Of a DNA stretch of 64,000 nt, positions 1 to 11,023 are shown piece by piece. The stretch is taken from NCBI GenBank assembly GCA_023362775.1, contig JALMGJ010000001.1, forward strand, positions 93,838,501 to 93,902,500, written 5' to 3'. The stretch comes from Charina bottae. Taxonomy: Eukaryota > Chordata > Lepidosauria > Squamata > Charinaidae. Numbering within the stretch: position 1 is the first letter of the stretch; each line of letters begins with the position of its first letter. Position numbers and translations under genes: made by a program. The notes beneath the pieces were generated by a model. That model was not told the DNA's origin. It worked only from the letters and a program-made list of their open reading frames with translations, and ran no database searches.

Positions 1-576
1 CTTCTCTCCAATCCAGCTGCAAGAAATGCTTGGGGAACAAAGCAGGGAAAGGAAGGCTGAAGCACCAAAAAAGCCTGCAAAATGGCCTTCTTCCTATCTA
101 CCCAAGGGTGAATCTTGCCAGGGATGACAAGATTTGTCCTTCCTCACCATTGTGCCAAAGAATATGTGCACAGCGGGCACAACTTTCCCCCTTCAAGCAT
201 GGTTTGGCCCTTGCCTGGAAGGACAACCACAGTACCTGTATAGCCACTCTGTCCCCCAAACCTGGAGGTCCTTTTCATGTTTCCCTTTAGAGCCCATATA
301 ATGCTCTCCCCACAAGCCAAGGAGGCAAGCTTGATTCCCCGGCTTCATGTGTCTCTTCGTGGATATTTGCACCGTGCACTTCAAAAGGCAGCTTCAGTCA
401 ACGCCGCCCTAACCTTGTTCTGACAGCCGCAGCGAACATCACTGCCCTCCCCGTTCCCAACCCGGGTGATGGATGGGTTCAGCTCTGGAGGCGAGAGGGG
501 AGCTCCCGGACAAAGGCACATAAGTCGAATCTGGGGGCAGGGTGAGGGGTGCAGCCTACTCCCTTACTCTCCGTAC

Positions 577-711
577 CAGGCCGTTCGTGATCCCCGTCTT
601 GGCAGCGCCGCCTCCCCCCGCGATCAGCGCCAATCCAGCTTCACGGTGTACGCGCAGGGCATAGAGCGGGAACGGAGCCCGGTAGAGCTCGGGCGGCCGG
701 CGAGGGGGCAT
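577..711 (-). CDS. PREB: PREB first coding exon (Sec12-like ER exit factor), partial gene
   Basis: The exon encodes 45 residues starting [20 protein letters not shown] and continuing with an [14 protein letters not shown] segment. This closely matches the N-terminus of vertebrate PREB (prolactin regulatory element-binding protein, the mammalian Sec12). PREB is an ER membrane WD40 protein that acts as exchange factor for SAR1 in COPII budding. I chose the ATG at 711 rather than the in-frame one at 771 because family similarity begins there. On the minus strand the exon ends at 577, followed by a GTACGG donor. The remaining exons, including the C-terminal membrane anchor, would lie left of the window; 1-576 looks like intron 1. 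The neighbour to the right, SLC5A6, is also minus strand, as in mammals. Confidence 0.93.
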
Positions 712-1140
712 GGCTGGGTCAGCGAAGCCGGGGTCAGCGGGGTCAAAGGTCAACTCATGCCGATTCCGCACTAAGTTGTTCCTTCCTCGACTCCCCTCCG
801 TTCAAGCGTAGCTCTCGACACAACAGCGCTTTGATCTCGACTGGGCAGGCGCAGATCCGATTTCCTCGGCGTTGCGCAGGCGCAGAATTCTCAGCACACG
901 TCGGCACAAGAACAACCGGCCGGCTGGCAAACCTCCGGTCGCATGACCGTCAAAAGAACATCCACGTCGCCGCCGCCGCTTGGCGTCTGTAGTCAGGGCG
1001 GAAGCCGGGCAAATCACGCGGTGTTTAAAAAACGGGAGCACGTTAGTGGCTTTAGCTCCATTTTCTCCCTGGTGAAAGGTTTAAGAAGTCGTAAAGCAGA
1101 GGGGCAGTTACCGGAATTAACATGGTAATCTCCGCGCGTG
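712..1140 (-). promoter_or_regulatory. CpG-rich promoter of PREB with NRF1-like sites
   Basis: This GC- and CpG-rich stretch lies immediately upstream of the PREB start codon, in an otherwise AT-leaning region. TGCGCAGGCGCA at 873-884 matches the NRF1 consensus, and a second partial copy (GGGCAGGCGCAG) lies near 843-854. No TATA box is evident, consistent with a housekeeping CpG-island promoter. The exact transcription start cannot be read from sequence. Confidence 0.7.
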
Positions 1141-1587
1141 CGGATCATGTATTTTGTAAAATGCATCTATTGTACCAGCAGACGTTCCCATGAGTAGAAT
1201 TAGAGGCGTGTTTTTCTGTTGCGTGCCCGTGGGCTTGCGTAATGAATCTTTGAGCATATTCCGCAGTGTTTGCATGTAGTCTTTCCTCTTAACATTCTTC
1301 CTGATGTTGTGACTTCCCTGACTGATTTAAACTATATGCTCCTTGGGATTTCTTGTTTTTGAACTTTAGGATGATGTAGCTACTGTAAATTAAAAAAAAA
1401 TGCATTTAAATCTGTGAGACCAGTTTGACCATCTTCTAAAAAAGCCCCTAGACTCAAAGGGCAAACAAAAACTACAGTGCTATATGTACATCCCTGCCCA
1501 GCAGTGCCAGGTCATCCTAAATAGGACTGCTGGATACCAATCACTGGACGCAGTAACTGGAGAACTATTGACATTTTGCAACCCTTA

Positions 1588-1720
1588 TCACCATGTTGTT
1601 CAGTCGTTTAGTCGTGTCCGACTCTTTGTGACCTCATGGACCATAGCACGCCAGGCCTTCCTGTCCTCCACTGTCTCCCGGAGTTTACTCAAATTCGTGT
1701 TCATTACATTGGTGAAGTAA
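1588..1720 (-). mobile_element. BovB (RTE) LINE 3' end fragment
   Basis: Read on the minus strand, this ends with the diagnostic BovB 3' terminus (GAGTCGGACACGACTAAAC) preceded by the last codons of the reverse transcriptase ORF. It is nearly the same sequence as the 3' end of the larger copy at 45235-46657, but 5' truncated to about 130 bp. Confidence 0.9.
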
Positions 1721-2790
1721 TCATTAATATATACTCTTATCTGTGTTTGGTCAGACTTGCTTCAAATCTTCCTCCAACAACACTTCGGGTGTTTTTTCTG
1801 GCACTTCATCTGCTGGAGCTGCTCAGTAAATCAAGGTGCACCCAGGATCAGCACCCAGGGAGAAGCCGTGTAGGGGCAATGCGGTCCAAGGCCCCAGCCA
1901 GCCCCCCATTGCAGGCAAGCAACTAAGGCCATGGCCGAACTGCTCACCAAATCCTTGGGGAAAATCCCAAACTCTCTCTGGAAATATGTTGATCCATCAA
2001 TCACCTGGGGTGAGCCAAGTGAATAGGCTCTATCACCCCATGGGGAAGGATAATACTGATAAGCTGAAGAGTGATCTATCCATGGCAACAAACTTAGTCA
2101 ACGTTCTCTCCACTGCCAGATTACATCACAACTGCCCCAAGACAAAAAACAGTGGCCATTGATTACTTGGGACAGGTCCTTGGTTGTCATGAAGGCCATG
2201 AATGAGGGCAGCTTTGTTACACACCAATCTGCCATTCAAAAGTAGCAACCAGAGCCCAGGGCCACCAAGGATCCAACAGCCTGGCACTGAGGATAGAAGC
2301 CAAGGGCTGGCCAGTAGGATCATTTTCAAACAATGAGCCCAATGTCCATGAATGCAGCCTGCCCCCGAGTTCCCACCATACTTCCTTCTTCCCATCACCA
2401 TCATGATGTTCCTGCCTGCCCTCCATCCCACTCCCACCTCCTGCTCCTCCCTCCAAGGCCAAGGGACACATACTCAATCCCACCCACTCCCCATACCCAA
2501 ACCAATGCCCCAAGGACCCACCCCACCCACATGGGACTCAGCCTATTGAGTCTGTGGCCTCTGTGGGAGCCAAACTGCTGCACCCAGATCTCACCTACCA
2601 CCCCACGCCTATAGAGGGGGGAAGATCACATCCCAAGAGATGGAAAAAGCCAAGAAGACTCCACCCCTGGGAGCCCAAGAAAGGGCCCCCACTTGACAGC
2701 TCCAAAACCCAGCAAGATAGCCGAGAGTCAGGGTCGCCCACAGCCCTCAAGTTATCAGTGGGGGCCCAAGCAGAGCTGGAATAAGAGGAC
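1721..2790. other. Intergenic stretch with no recognised gene
   Basis: About 1 kb of moderately GC-rich, CpG-poor sequence with several short open frames on both strands. None resembles a protein I recognise, and none has consistent splice sites. A decayed transposon interior is possible, but I cannot name a family. Confidence 0.4.
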
Positions 2791-2794
2791 CATT

Positions 2795-2992
2795 TTATAA
2801 AATGTGTATGTTTGTTAGATTTATATCCTGCCTTTCAGCACTGTTTTCTTTCTCACAACCACCCTGTGAGATTGGGCTAAGAATGAGTGAGTGATCCAGA
2901 GTCACCCAGTTAGCTTCCATGGCTGAGGATGGACTCGAACCTGAACCTCCTTGGTCCAAGTCCAATACCTTGAGCCACTAAATGAGGCTTAT
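2795..2992 (-). repeat. tRNA-derived SINE with LINE-like tail
   Basis: On the minus strand the right end reads as a tRNA-like head (AGTGGCTCAAGG, then a B-box-like GGTTCGAGTCC). It is followed by the GGGTGACTCTGG and CTCACAGGGTGGTTGT blocks, and by a tail ending near AAGGCAGGATATAAAT. This order is typical of squamate tRNA-SINEs with a CR1/L2-like tail. The copy is divergent and immediately abuts the purine satellite. Confidence 0.65.
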
Positions 2993-3009
2993 ATTGTTTT
3001 TTATGAGAA

Positions 3010-5460
3010 AGGTGGGGCTGGAAGATGAGAAAGGAGAGGGACAGGACAGGACAGGAAAGGAGAGGGACAGGAAAGGAAAGGAAAGGAAAGGAAAGGAAAG
3101 GAAAGGAAAGGAAAGGAAAGGAAAGGAAAGGAAAGGAAAGGAAAGGAAAGGAGAGGGACAGGACAGGAGAGGGACAGGACAGGAGAGGGACAGGAGAGGG
3201 ACAGGAAAGGAAAGGAAAGGAAAGGAGAGGGACAGGACAGGAGAGGGACAGGACAGGAGAGGGACAGGACAGGAGAGGGACAGGAAAGGAAAGGAAAGGA
3301 AAGGAAAGGAGAGGGACAGGACAGGAGAGGGACAGGACAGGAGAGGGACAGGAAAGGAAAGGAAAGGAAAGGGACAGGAAAGGAGAGGAGAGGGACAGGA
3401 AAGGAGAGGGAAAGGAAAGGAAAGGAGAGGAGAGGGACAGGACAGGAAAGGAGAGGGAAAGGAAAGGAAAGGAAAGGAAAGGAAAGGAAAGGAAAGGAAA
3501 GGAAAGGAAAGGAAAGGAAAGGAAAGGAAAGGGGCGGACAGGACAGGAAAGGAGAGGGACAGGAAAGGAAAGGAAAGGAAAGGAAAGGAAAGGAAAGGAA
3601 AGGAAAGGGACGGACAGGAAAGGAAAGGAAAGGAAAGGAGAGGGACAGGAAAGGAGAGGGACAGGAAAGGAGAGGGACAGGAAAGGAGAGGGACAGGGAA
3701 GGGAAGGGAAGGAAAGGAAAGGAAAGGAAAGGAAAGGAAAGGAAAGGAAAGGAAAGGGACAGGAAAGGAAAGGAAAGGAAAGGAAAGGAAAGGAAAGGAA
3801 AGGAAAGGAAAGGAAAGGAAAGGGACAGGAAAGGAAAGGAAAGGAAAGGAAAGGAAAGGAAAGGAGAGGGACAGGACAGGAAAGGAGAGGAGAGGAGAGG
3901 GACAGGAAAGGAAAGGAAAGGAAAGGAGAGGAGAGGGACAGGAGAGGAAAGGAGAGGGAAAGGAAAGGAAAGGAAAGGAAAGGAAAGGAAAGGAAAGGAA
4001 AGGAAAGGAAAGGAAAGGAAAGGAAAGGAAAGGGGCGGACAGGACAGGAAAGGAGAGGGACAGGAAAGGAAAGGAAAGGAAAGGAAAGGAAAGGAAAGGA
4101 AAGGAAAGGAAAGGAAAGGAGAGGGACAGGACAGGAGAGGGACAGGACAGGAGAGGGACAGGACAGGAGAGGGACAGGAAAGGAAAGGAAAGGAAAGGGA
4201 CAGGAAAGGAGAGGAGAGGGACAGGAAAGGAGAGGGAAAGGAAAGGAAAGGAGAGGAGAGGTACAGGACAGGAAAGGAGAGGGAAAGGAAAGGAAAGGAA
4301 AGGAAAGGAAAGGAAAGGAAAGGAAAGGAAAGGAAAGGAAAGGGGCGGACAGGACAGGAAAGGAGAGGGACAGGAAAGGAAAGGAAAGGAAAGGAAAGGA
4401 AAGGAAAGGAAAGGAAAGGAAAGGAAAGGGGCGGACAGGACAGGAAAGGAGAGGGACAGGAAAGGAAAGGAAAGGAAAGGAAAGGAAAGGAAAGGAAAGG
4501 AAAGGAAAGGAAAGGAAAGGAAAGGAAAGGGACGGACAGGAAAGGAAAGGAAAGGAAAGGAAAGGAGAGGGACAGGAAAGGAGAGGGACAGGAAAGGAGA
4601 GGGACAGGGAAGGGAAGGGAAGGAAAGGAAAGGAAAGGAAAGGGACAGGAAAGGAAAGGAAAGGAAAGGAAAGGAAAGGAAAGGAAAGGAAAGGAAAGGA
4701 AAGGGACAGGAAAGGAAAGGAAAGGAAAGGAAAGGAAAGGAAAGGAAAGGAAAGGAAAGGAAAAGGAAAGGAAAGGAAAGGAAAGGAAAGGAAAGGAAAG
4801 GGGCGGACAGGACAGGAAAGGAGAGGGACAGGAAAGGAAAGGAAAGGAAAGGAAAGGAAAGGAAAGGAAAGGAAAGGAAAGGAAAGGAAAGGAAAGGAAA
4901 GGGGCGGACAGGACAGGAAAGGAGAGGGACAGGAAAGGAAAGGAAAGGAAAGGAAAGGAAAGGAAAGGAAAGGAAAGGAAAGGAAAGGAAAGGAAAGGGG
5001 CGGACAGGACAGGAAAGGGGCGGACAGGACAGGAAAGGAGAGGGACAGGAAAGGAAAGGAAAGGAAAGGAAAGGAAAGGAAAGGAAAGGAAAGGAAAGGA
5101 AAGGAAAGGAAAGGAAAGGGACGGACAGGAAAGGAAAGGAAAGGAAAGGAAAGGAAAGGAAAGGAAAGGAAAGGAAAGGAGAGGGACAGGAAAGGAGAGG
5201 GACAGGAAAGGAGAGGGACAGGGAAGGGAAGGAAAGGAAAGGAAAGGAAAGGGACAGGACAGGAAAGGAAAGGAAAGGAAAGGAAAGGAAAGGGACAGGA
5301 AAGGAAAGGAAAGGAAAGGAAAGGAAAGGAAAGGAAAGGAGAGGGACAGGACAGGAAAGGAGAGGAGAGGAGAGGGACAGGAAAGGAAAGGAAAGGAAAG
5401 GAAAGGAAAGGAAAGGAAAGGAAAGGAAAGGAAAGGAAAGGAAAGGAAAGGAAAGGAAAA
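3010..5460 (+). repeat. (GGAAA)n purine satellite with GGACA/GAGAG variants
   Basis: About 2.45 kb of pentanucleotide repeat, almost entirely AAAGG units, interspersed with variant blocks GGACAGGACA, GAGAGGGACA, GGGGCGGACA and GGGACGGACA. The plus strand is nearly pure purine. Open frames of more than 800 codons on both strands are artefacts of 5-bp periodicity with no stop-forming unit. Eight GGGGCGGACA markers occur near 3531, 4033, 4341, 4429, 4799, 4901, 4997 and 5017, showing that the array is organised in longer duplicated blocks. Confidence 0.98.
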
Positions 5461-5469
5461 TTGATTTAA

Positions 5470-6105
5470 TCAAAGAGCCACTCAACTAAATTGATTCTGG
5501 GCAGCTTAAAATAAAAGCCTCATCACTGCGGGATGGTAGCAACTCCATTTACTTATTTGTTCCCAAATTTAACTGAGAAGAAATTATCAATTTTTGACCA
5601 AATAAATTGGTCTCAGCACACAGCCATCTCTGTCCCTTCCCAATACAAAAGCAGCACCTCTCCCCGGGCACATGATGGTGTTGAATTGTTGGGATTCTGT
5701 TTCTGTTCTACAATTAGTTTATCTCTGGCAGAAATGGCCCATGTGGTCCAGCCTCTTTTGGAGATCCTTTCCCAGAAGTTCCTTGGCTTCAGAAGTTCCC
5801 TTGGTCAACCAGCTTGATGGCCTCAGCCAGGCCTGGTCATGGAAGGGCTGACCCTGGGGAGGCAGAAATCAGTGATTCCCAGACCAGACAAAGTTATTAT
5901 GTAATCAGTTTAGTAAAAAGAATAACCAAACGTCTGCTGACATACAGTATATGTATATATATGGCTAGCTCCCTGCATTTTGCAGTAGGTAGATCTGCGT
6001 CTATATGACTTCTTTCTTGTCTGCAATAAAGCAACTGATCCAGGCATATCAAGTCTGTGAAGTTTTTTCTGTTACTGAATTTTTTTTGGGGGTGGTGGTT
6101 TAAGA
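5470..6105. other. Intergenic unique-looking sequence
   Basis: No gene, RNA or repeat family was recognised between the satellite and the first hAT element. The region is AT-rich, with short open frames only. Confidence 0.5.
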
Positions 6106-6113
6106 TTCTAGAG

Positions 6114-6455
6114 CAGAGCTTTCCAAACTGTGTGTCGCGACACAAAAGTGTGTTGCCACACACAGCGTAGTGTGTCGCCACACCACCCGGAAGCGGCGGC
6201 GCACGCGCGCACGGTGGCAGCGGCTGCAGCCGCCACCGTGCACGCGCGCGCCGCCGCACGTCCCCCCGCGCTGCCGCTCGCCCCCGTGACGCCGCTGCGC
6301 GCCGCCGCACACCCCCCAGCGCTGCCGCCGTGCGCGCGCGCACAGCCGCATGCCCTCCCGCGTCGCCATCGCACGCGCGCACCCCCACACCGCCGCCGTG
6401 CCGCCGCCGCACCACCACTGGCGTGTCGCCAGCAGCGGCACTTTGGAAAGCCCTG
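6114..6455 (+). mobile_element. hAT-type non-autonomous transposon (CAGAGCTTTCCAAAC family), copy 1
   Basis: The element is bounded by CAGAGCTTTCCAAACTGTG on the left and CTTTGGAAAGCCCTG on the right, imperfect inverted termini. It is flanked by a perfect 8-bp duplication TTCTAGAG (6106-6113 and 6456-6463). The interior is extremely CpG-rich and carries GTGTCGCGACAC near the left end. The overlapping open frames of 173-283 codons on both strands result from high GC content and show no transposase motif. Confidence 0.85.
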
Positions 6456-6472
6456 TTCTAGAGAGTTTATAC

Positions 6473-6896
6473 CAGGGCTTTCCAAACTTTTGCCATTGGC
6501 GACACACCAACGGCCAGCCCAAAAAAACCCGGAAGCGCCGGCGGCAGTGCTTCCGGGTTGCTGCTGCAGCAGCAGTGGCTGCCCCTTCGAAAGGGCAGGC
6601 TCTGGGGACCCCGAAAATGCCCTCGGTTCCGGCAGGGAGGCAAAAAGCCTCCCCGCGCATGCACGCTGCCGGGCTTTCGGGCTCACAGCTGATCGACGCG
6701 GGGGGGGGGCTGGGTGGAAATTCTCCCTGCGGATCAGCTGAGCACCGGAAAGTCTCCCTGCCGGAACCGAGGCCATTTTTGGGGTCCCCGGAGCCTGCCC
6801 TTTCGAGGGCAACCGGCGTTTCCGGGTTGTCACACAACACACTTGGGGTCCCCAGGCGACACAGTATTGTGTCACGACACAGTTTGGAAAGCCCTG
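6473..6896 (+). mobile_element. hAT-type non-autonomous transposon, copy 2 (divergent interior)
   Basis: The termini CAGGGCTTTCCAAACTTTT and AGTTTGGAAAGCCCTG match the family. The flanking 8-mers are GTTTATAC (6465-6472) and TTTTATAC (6897-6904), one mismatch. The interior contains its own inverted halves: CTTCCGGGTT, GGCAGGCTCCGGGGACCCC-like and CGGTTCCGGCAGGGAGGC-like segments appear in both orientations. It begins only 17 bp after copy 1. Confidence 0.8.
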
Positions 6897-6904
6897 TTTT
6901 ATAC

Positions 6905-7735
6905 CTATTGCACATCTGGTAAGCCTGATAGGCCATGAGACTTGGAGATTAGCCCACAAGCCTGGAACGATCTGCCCCTGTGAAGCACTTTGCTGTCATC
7001 ATCCAAATGGCACCATAGGAATAATCTGAATGAACAAAATCTACTGGAGGGTACCTCTTCCTCCCCTCCTGCTCAAGATGCAAGAAGTCTACTGATTGTT
7101 TTCTCTATTCAGCTGTTCATCAGTCTTAAGGATGCGATGGGGAAATGAATGGGACACCAAATTTATTTTGATGAAATCAGAGGCACAGAATCCCTTTAGT
7201 ACTCCGACCTGCTATAAGAGAACATCTGTGGTTGTTGTTCAAAGATGTCTAGTTGGGTGTGTTTTTATATGTATATTCAGCATTATCCGTTGGTTACTTA
7301 TGACTAATGGTTATTATATCCCATTATTATTTCACACAGCAATTTCAATTCTCTAGAGGGATATAACAACACAAAATTCAAGTTTCATAAAACAAACTAC
7401 ACTGATTTCTTTGTGTGGTGGTTTCTTGGCTTTTTTTCCTGTGTGTGAAAGTAGATTTGTCTCCTTGTTTCTCTAGAATATAAGAGCAAAATCAGACACT
7501 GTAAATTAACTCAGTTCATCTTTATTGGTTCTTAATCCATTTCAGGATTCAAAGTGTTGATTTTTTTTTTATTTTGAAAGCTCCGTAGGGTTAAGATTAT
7601 GCATCCTAAAGGAACAGTATTTTCCACATATTCTTAATACTCACCATCCTGTGATAATTATTGAAGCCCTTGTATGCAAATCCAGATTACTAGACAACTA
7701 TTGGGAATGGAAAATTTTCAGTAGTGGTACTATAG
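6905..7735. other. Intergenic AT-rich sequence
   Basis: No gene or classifiable repeat was seen. A T-rich tract lies at 7560-7572. Confidence 0.4.
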
Positions 7736-7978
7736 TAGGCTGACCATATTTCAGGATGGCAAAACGGGACGGGGTCTTATGTAATATTCCGTATTCATGA
7801 AAAAGACAGGGGTCCCCGCCCCCGTTCCACACGATTGGCTCGGATCCTCCTTCCGTGCCATTCCCGCTGGGTTTGAAAAATGGGACAAAATTGAGATTTT
7901 TATGAAAACAACAGGACGGTTGAAAAATGCTTAAAAAACGGGACTGTCCCGTTCAAAACGGGACGTATGGTCAGCCTA
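7736..7978 (+). mobile_element. Short hAT-like MITE with TAGGCTGACCATA ends
   Basis: A 243-bp element with inverted ends TAGGCTGACCATA and TATGGTCAGCCTA. It is flanked by a perfect 8-bp duplication TACTATAG (7728-7735 and 7979-7986). An AAACGGGAC motif recurs four times in the interior. The duplication length indicates the hAT superfamily, but the family differs from the CAGAGCTTTCC elements. Confidence 0.8.
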
Positions 7979-8404
7979 TACTATAGGTATGAAATGCTGT
8001 CTCCAAAATAGGAAGCCATGTGTCTCTTTTTAGTTCCAGGCAAATAATTTCCCCAGATTTGTATAATATACAGCAAACTTAGATTTGTTTTAGTCTTATT
8101 TGTCTGTTTTATTTTACTATAATTATTTTGCCTTTTAGGTTTTGAATAGGTTTTTAAACCTGACTTTATAATGCATACTACTTCAATTATATTATATTTT
8201 GCTTATTTCAATGTTTTTTACTTTTCATGATTATGAAAATGCTGATTTGAGAACTTGTAGAATAGCTCAAAGAACTTCAATTACTGTCTGGTATAAAAAT
8301 ACAGTTCATTTAATGTAAATCATGTTAATAGACCCACATAATTTTCTCCCCCACAAATAATAAGATATAAACTCATCAATATGTTTCTCAATTATAGTTT
8401 ATAA

Positions 8405-8630
8405 ACAGGGGTTTTCCAACTTTTTCAGGCTGTGAAACCTGCTTGTTAAAAAAAAACCCTGGACCCCCTGATTAAGCAGGGTGGGGCTTCTAAATGTCTG
8501 CTTACAACCCTGCTCTTTCTGCTCTATCTTAGTGACTAAGAAGGAAAAAAAATCTCTGCAAGGGACTAAGGCTTAGTTCCTCATAGAGAGGTGTTTTTTT
8601 CCCCTTAGTCCCACAGAACCCATTTATAGA
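8405..8630 (+). mobile_element. Possible degraded hAT relic
   Basis: The left side starts CAGGGGTTTTCCAACTTT, like many Charlie-type hAT termini, and continues with a GACCCCCTGATTAAG-like block. No matching right terminus or target duplication was found, so the call and the right limit are tentative. Confidence 0.3.
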
Positions 8631-8639
8631 ATTCTAGAA

Positions 8640-10930
8640 AAATGCAATTCATAACCAGCATATGAAAAGTCATGCTGGGCAAATTCAGGCCCTTCTAACC
8701 CAGCACTATCTTATCACACTGGCTAACCAGATGCATGAGACACAAGCAGGACACTCCATCGCCTCCAACAGTGGAGGTAGCATATTATTCTCTATGAGCT
8801 TGCCTAATCCTATTTTGAAGACCTCCAACCTAATGAAACAAGCTCCAGTTTTTCTATATGCAGCATAAATAAATTATAATATCACCCCATTTAGCATAAT
8901 TAAATGGCCCCAACGTCTAGTATTATGTGGGGAAAAGAATCCTATTCATTTTTCCCTACAATTTACAGTGATTCTGCACACCTCCTATCATTTCAGTAAT
9001 CATTTTGAATCTTAGAAAGCTAACATTTGTAGCTTTTCCACCAAGGTGAGTTGCCTTGGTTTCTTGATCATTCTGGCTGTCATGTCTTTTCTGGTTCTCT
9101 GAGATTCAACGACCAGCCCTCTGTCCTTTCTACCATCCAGATGCGGGAGAAAAGAATGAAGAAGGTAGTAATGATCATCTTTGGGAAAGGAGTTACAGCC
9201 AATGCTGAATTCATAAATCCATCTTGGGCTGGACTAGAGCCTGTTGCACTAACAAGCTAGCCTCACTCAGGTGCAGACAAAACCTTTGGGGGGCAGGGGA
9301 ACCTGCTCCCTGCTAAATTTCAGCGCTCCATCCTCCGATTCTAAGGTCATTTTAAAGGATTAAATTGCCTTTTACTTTCTGAAAGGAGGTTTGTCAAATC
9401 ACTCTTACTGGCCCTTAGGACTGTGGAATAGGTGAAGAAGACAGGTAGGATTCCGCAGGGGCAGGCTAGAAGCCTGAAGCTCTGCTGGATGGATTAACTT
9501 GTTTCTGCAGCTGAAGCCTAGTATAGAATAAGAGTCGGAAAGCATTATTTTAGGCCACTAAGTCCAATCTTCTGCTTCACACAAGAATCCAAATTAAAGT
9601 GCTGAATATAGGCTAATAAATCCGAATAAATAAATAAAATAAATCTGGCAATGAGCAAATGGTCTCAGTACTTTTATTTGATGAGTACTATCATAATTTA
9701 TTCCTTCTCAATCTTTTTAGGATTAAATATTCCCCATTCTGTCAATTTTTCTTCATAGGATTTAATTTCTAGTTCCCCCCTTCTCCTCTTTCCTGGGGCG
9801 GCACACATATCTACATCAATAACCCCTCAAAACAGGCTCACTTAACTTCCTGACCAGGGGAAAAGCCAAGTTTTAACACCACACGAAGGCTGTCAAGGTT
9901 GGGGCCATCTGAATCTCTACACGAAGCCATTGGGCGATTTCATCCAATAACATGGAGTCAGGTACATTAGTACTGTATGCTGATAATACCCCCTCCTCCT
10001 CTCAGCCAGGAGGAGAGCAAACACCTTCACTTCCAGCACCACCAGTCCCCAAAACACCCCATGTAATCCGCTCAATCCCACAGTTCAAAAGTCCTTTCCA
10101 ATCCAAATCCAAATTCTTCTGTTGCAGCAGATGGAAAGTTCCTGGAGATGTGCTGCCGGTAGACGGGTATAAATGATAAGCACTCCTCTGTGTCTGAGTC
10201 CCATTGCCGCATGTGGGAAGCAAGATGGCTACTGCCCAGAATGACAGGCTCTGAGACAGCACAGAACTCAGACTGAGCTCCAGAACAACCACTGTTGTGT
10301 TTCCCCCAGCTCCCAGCTAGGTCTTATTCACCTTTTTCCTGGGCAATCTGGAGGCCACCCTGAAGGCTCAGAAAATCATTGTCTCCAGCAGGTACCCCTT
10401 ATGCCATCCAATTTAGTAGGCTAATATGAATGTCATGGGGTACTTCTTCAAATGTTTTGCAGAAGTCAAGACACATCCACAGTGTTCCAATAAAACACTA
10501 ACCTGCCTTGCTTGAGATTGCCCTTTTGGACCTTTTTTCTAGCACTGAGATATTCCTGACCACGTTCTGTGGATCTTTTGTCACAAACTGCTCTTGCGTA
10601 TCTTGATATAGGAAGAACAGCTCCTACGAACACACGTAAAGTGCCTCATCACACTGATTAATTTCAACAATGGCTATGCTAGGAGGGAAGAAAGAGAATT
10701 GTGTCTGGTTGAGGAAAGCTGTTCTAGACATTACTGTGGCAACAGTTCACCTCTCTCTGCTTCTTTCTGCTTTTGTGAATCTGTGTACCTGCATTCTAAA
10801 AGTATGGTCTCATTTGACGAGTTTGATTTCTGGATGACTCTATGGATGTATGTACTCTACTCTATGTAGGTTTTCTGGGAAGAATACAGAACAGGATTCT
10901 CTTTCCTGGTATGTTTCTTTACTTCTGAGT
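8640..10930. other. Intergenic region with no recognised gene
   Basis: Only short open frames are present. A small LINE-like tail (AATAAATAAATAAAATAAAT, 9621-9648) follows a GAGTCGGAAAGCATT block reminiscent of CR1-type repeats. I saw no bHLH (TCF23-like) coding sequence. Confidence 0.4.
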
Positions 10931-10935
10931 TTAAT

Positions 10936-11023
10936 CTACAGCCCTGGTATTTCCTGGTGGTGTCCCACTGGAGTATTAAACAGGTCTGACCCCATGTAGC
11001 GTTCGAGAACCAGCCAAGATCTA
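10936..11023 (-). repeat. 5S-rRNA-like relic (5S-derived SINE or pseudogene)
   Basis: Read on the minus strand, the segment preserves the 5S rRNA internal-promoter order: AGATCTTGGCTGGTTCTCG, a GGGTCAGACCTG block, TTTAATACT, GTGGGACACCACCAGG and AAATACCAGGGCTGTAG. These align with the 3' two thirds of vertebrate 5S RNA with many substitutions. 5S-derived SINEs are known in lizards, so a SINE relic is more likely than a functional gene. The 5' third is not recognisable. Confidence 0.6.

Noticed and set aside
711..771. Upstream in-frame ATG for PREB at 771
   Set aside because: The added 20 residues have no counterpart in the family; similarity begins at the ATG at 711.
2978..5489. Open frames of 814-835 codons on both strands
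   Set aside because: They are translations of a stop-free pentanucleotide array; the peptide is pure KERKG or LSFPF repeat, with no gene context.
6100..6959. Overlapping long frames of 190-283 codons
   Set aside because: Both strands are open because the hAT interiors are very GC-rich; no transposase or host domain is present.
9952..10176. Short proline-rich frame considered as PRR30
   Set aside because: No similarity to PRR30 that I can recognise, and length and composition are those of a chance frame.
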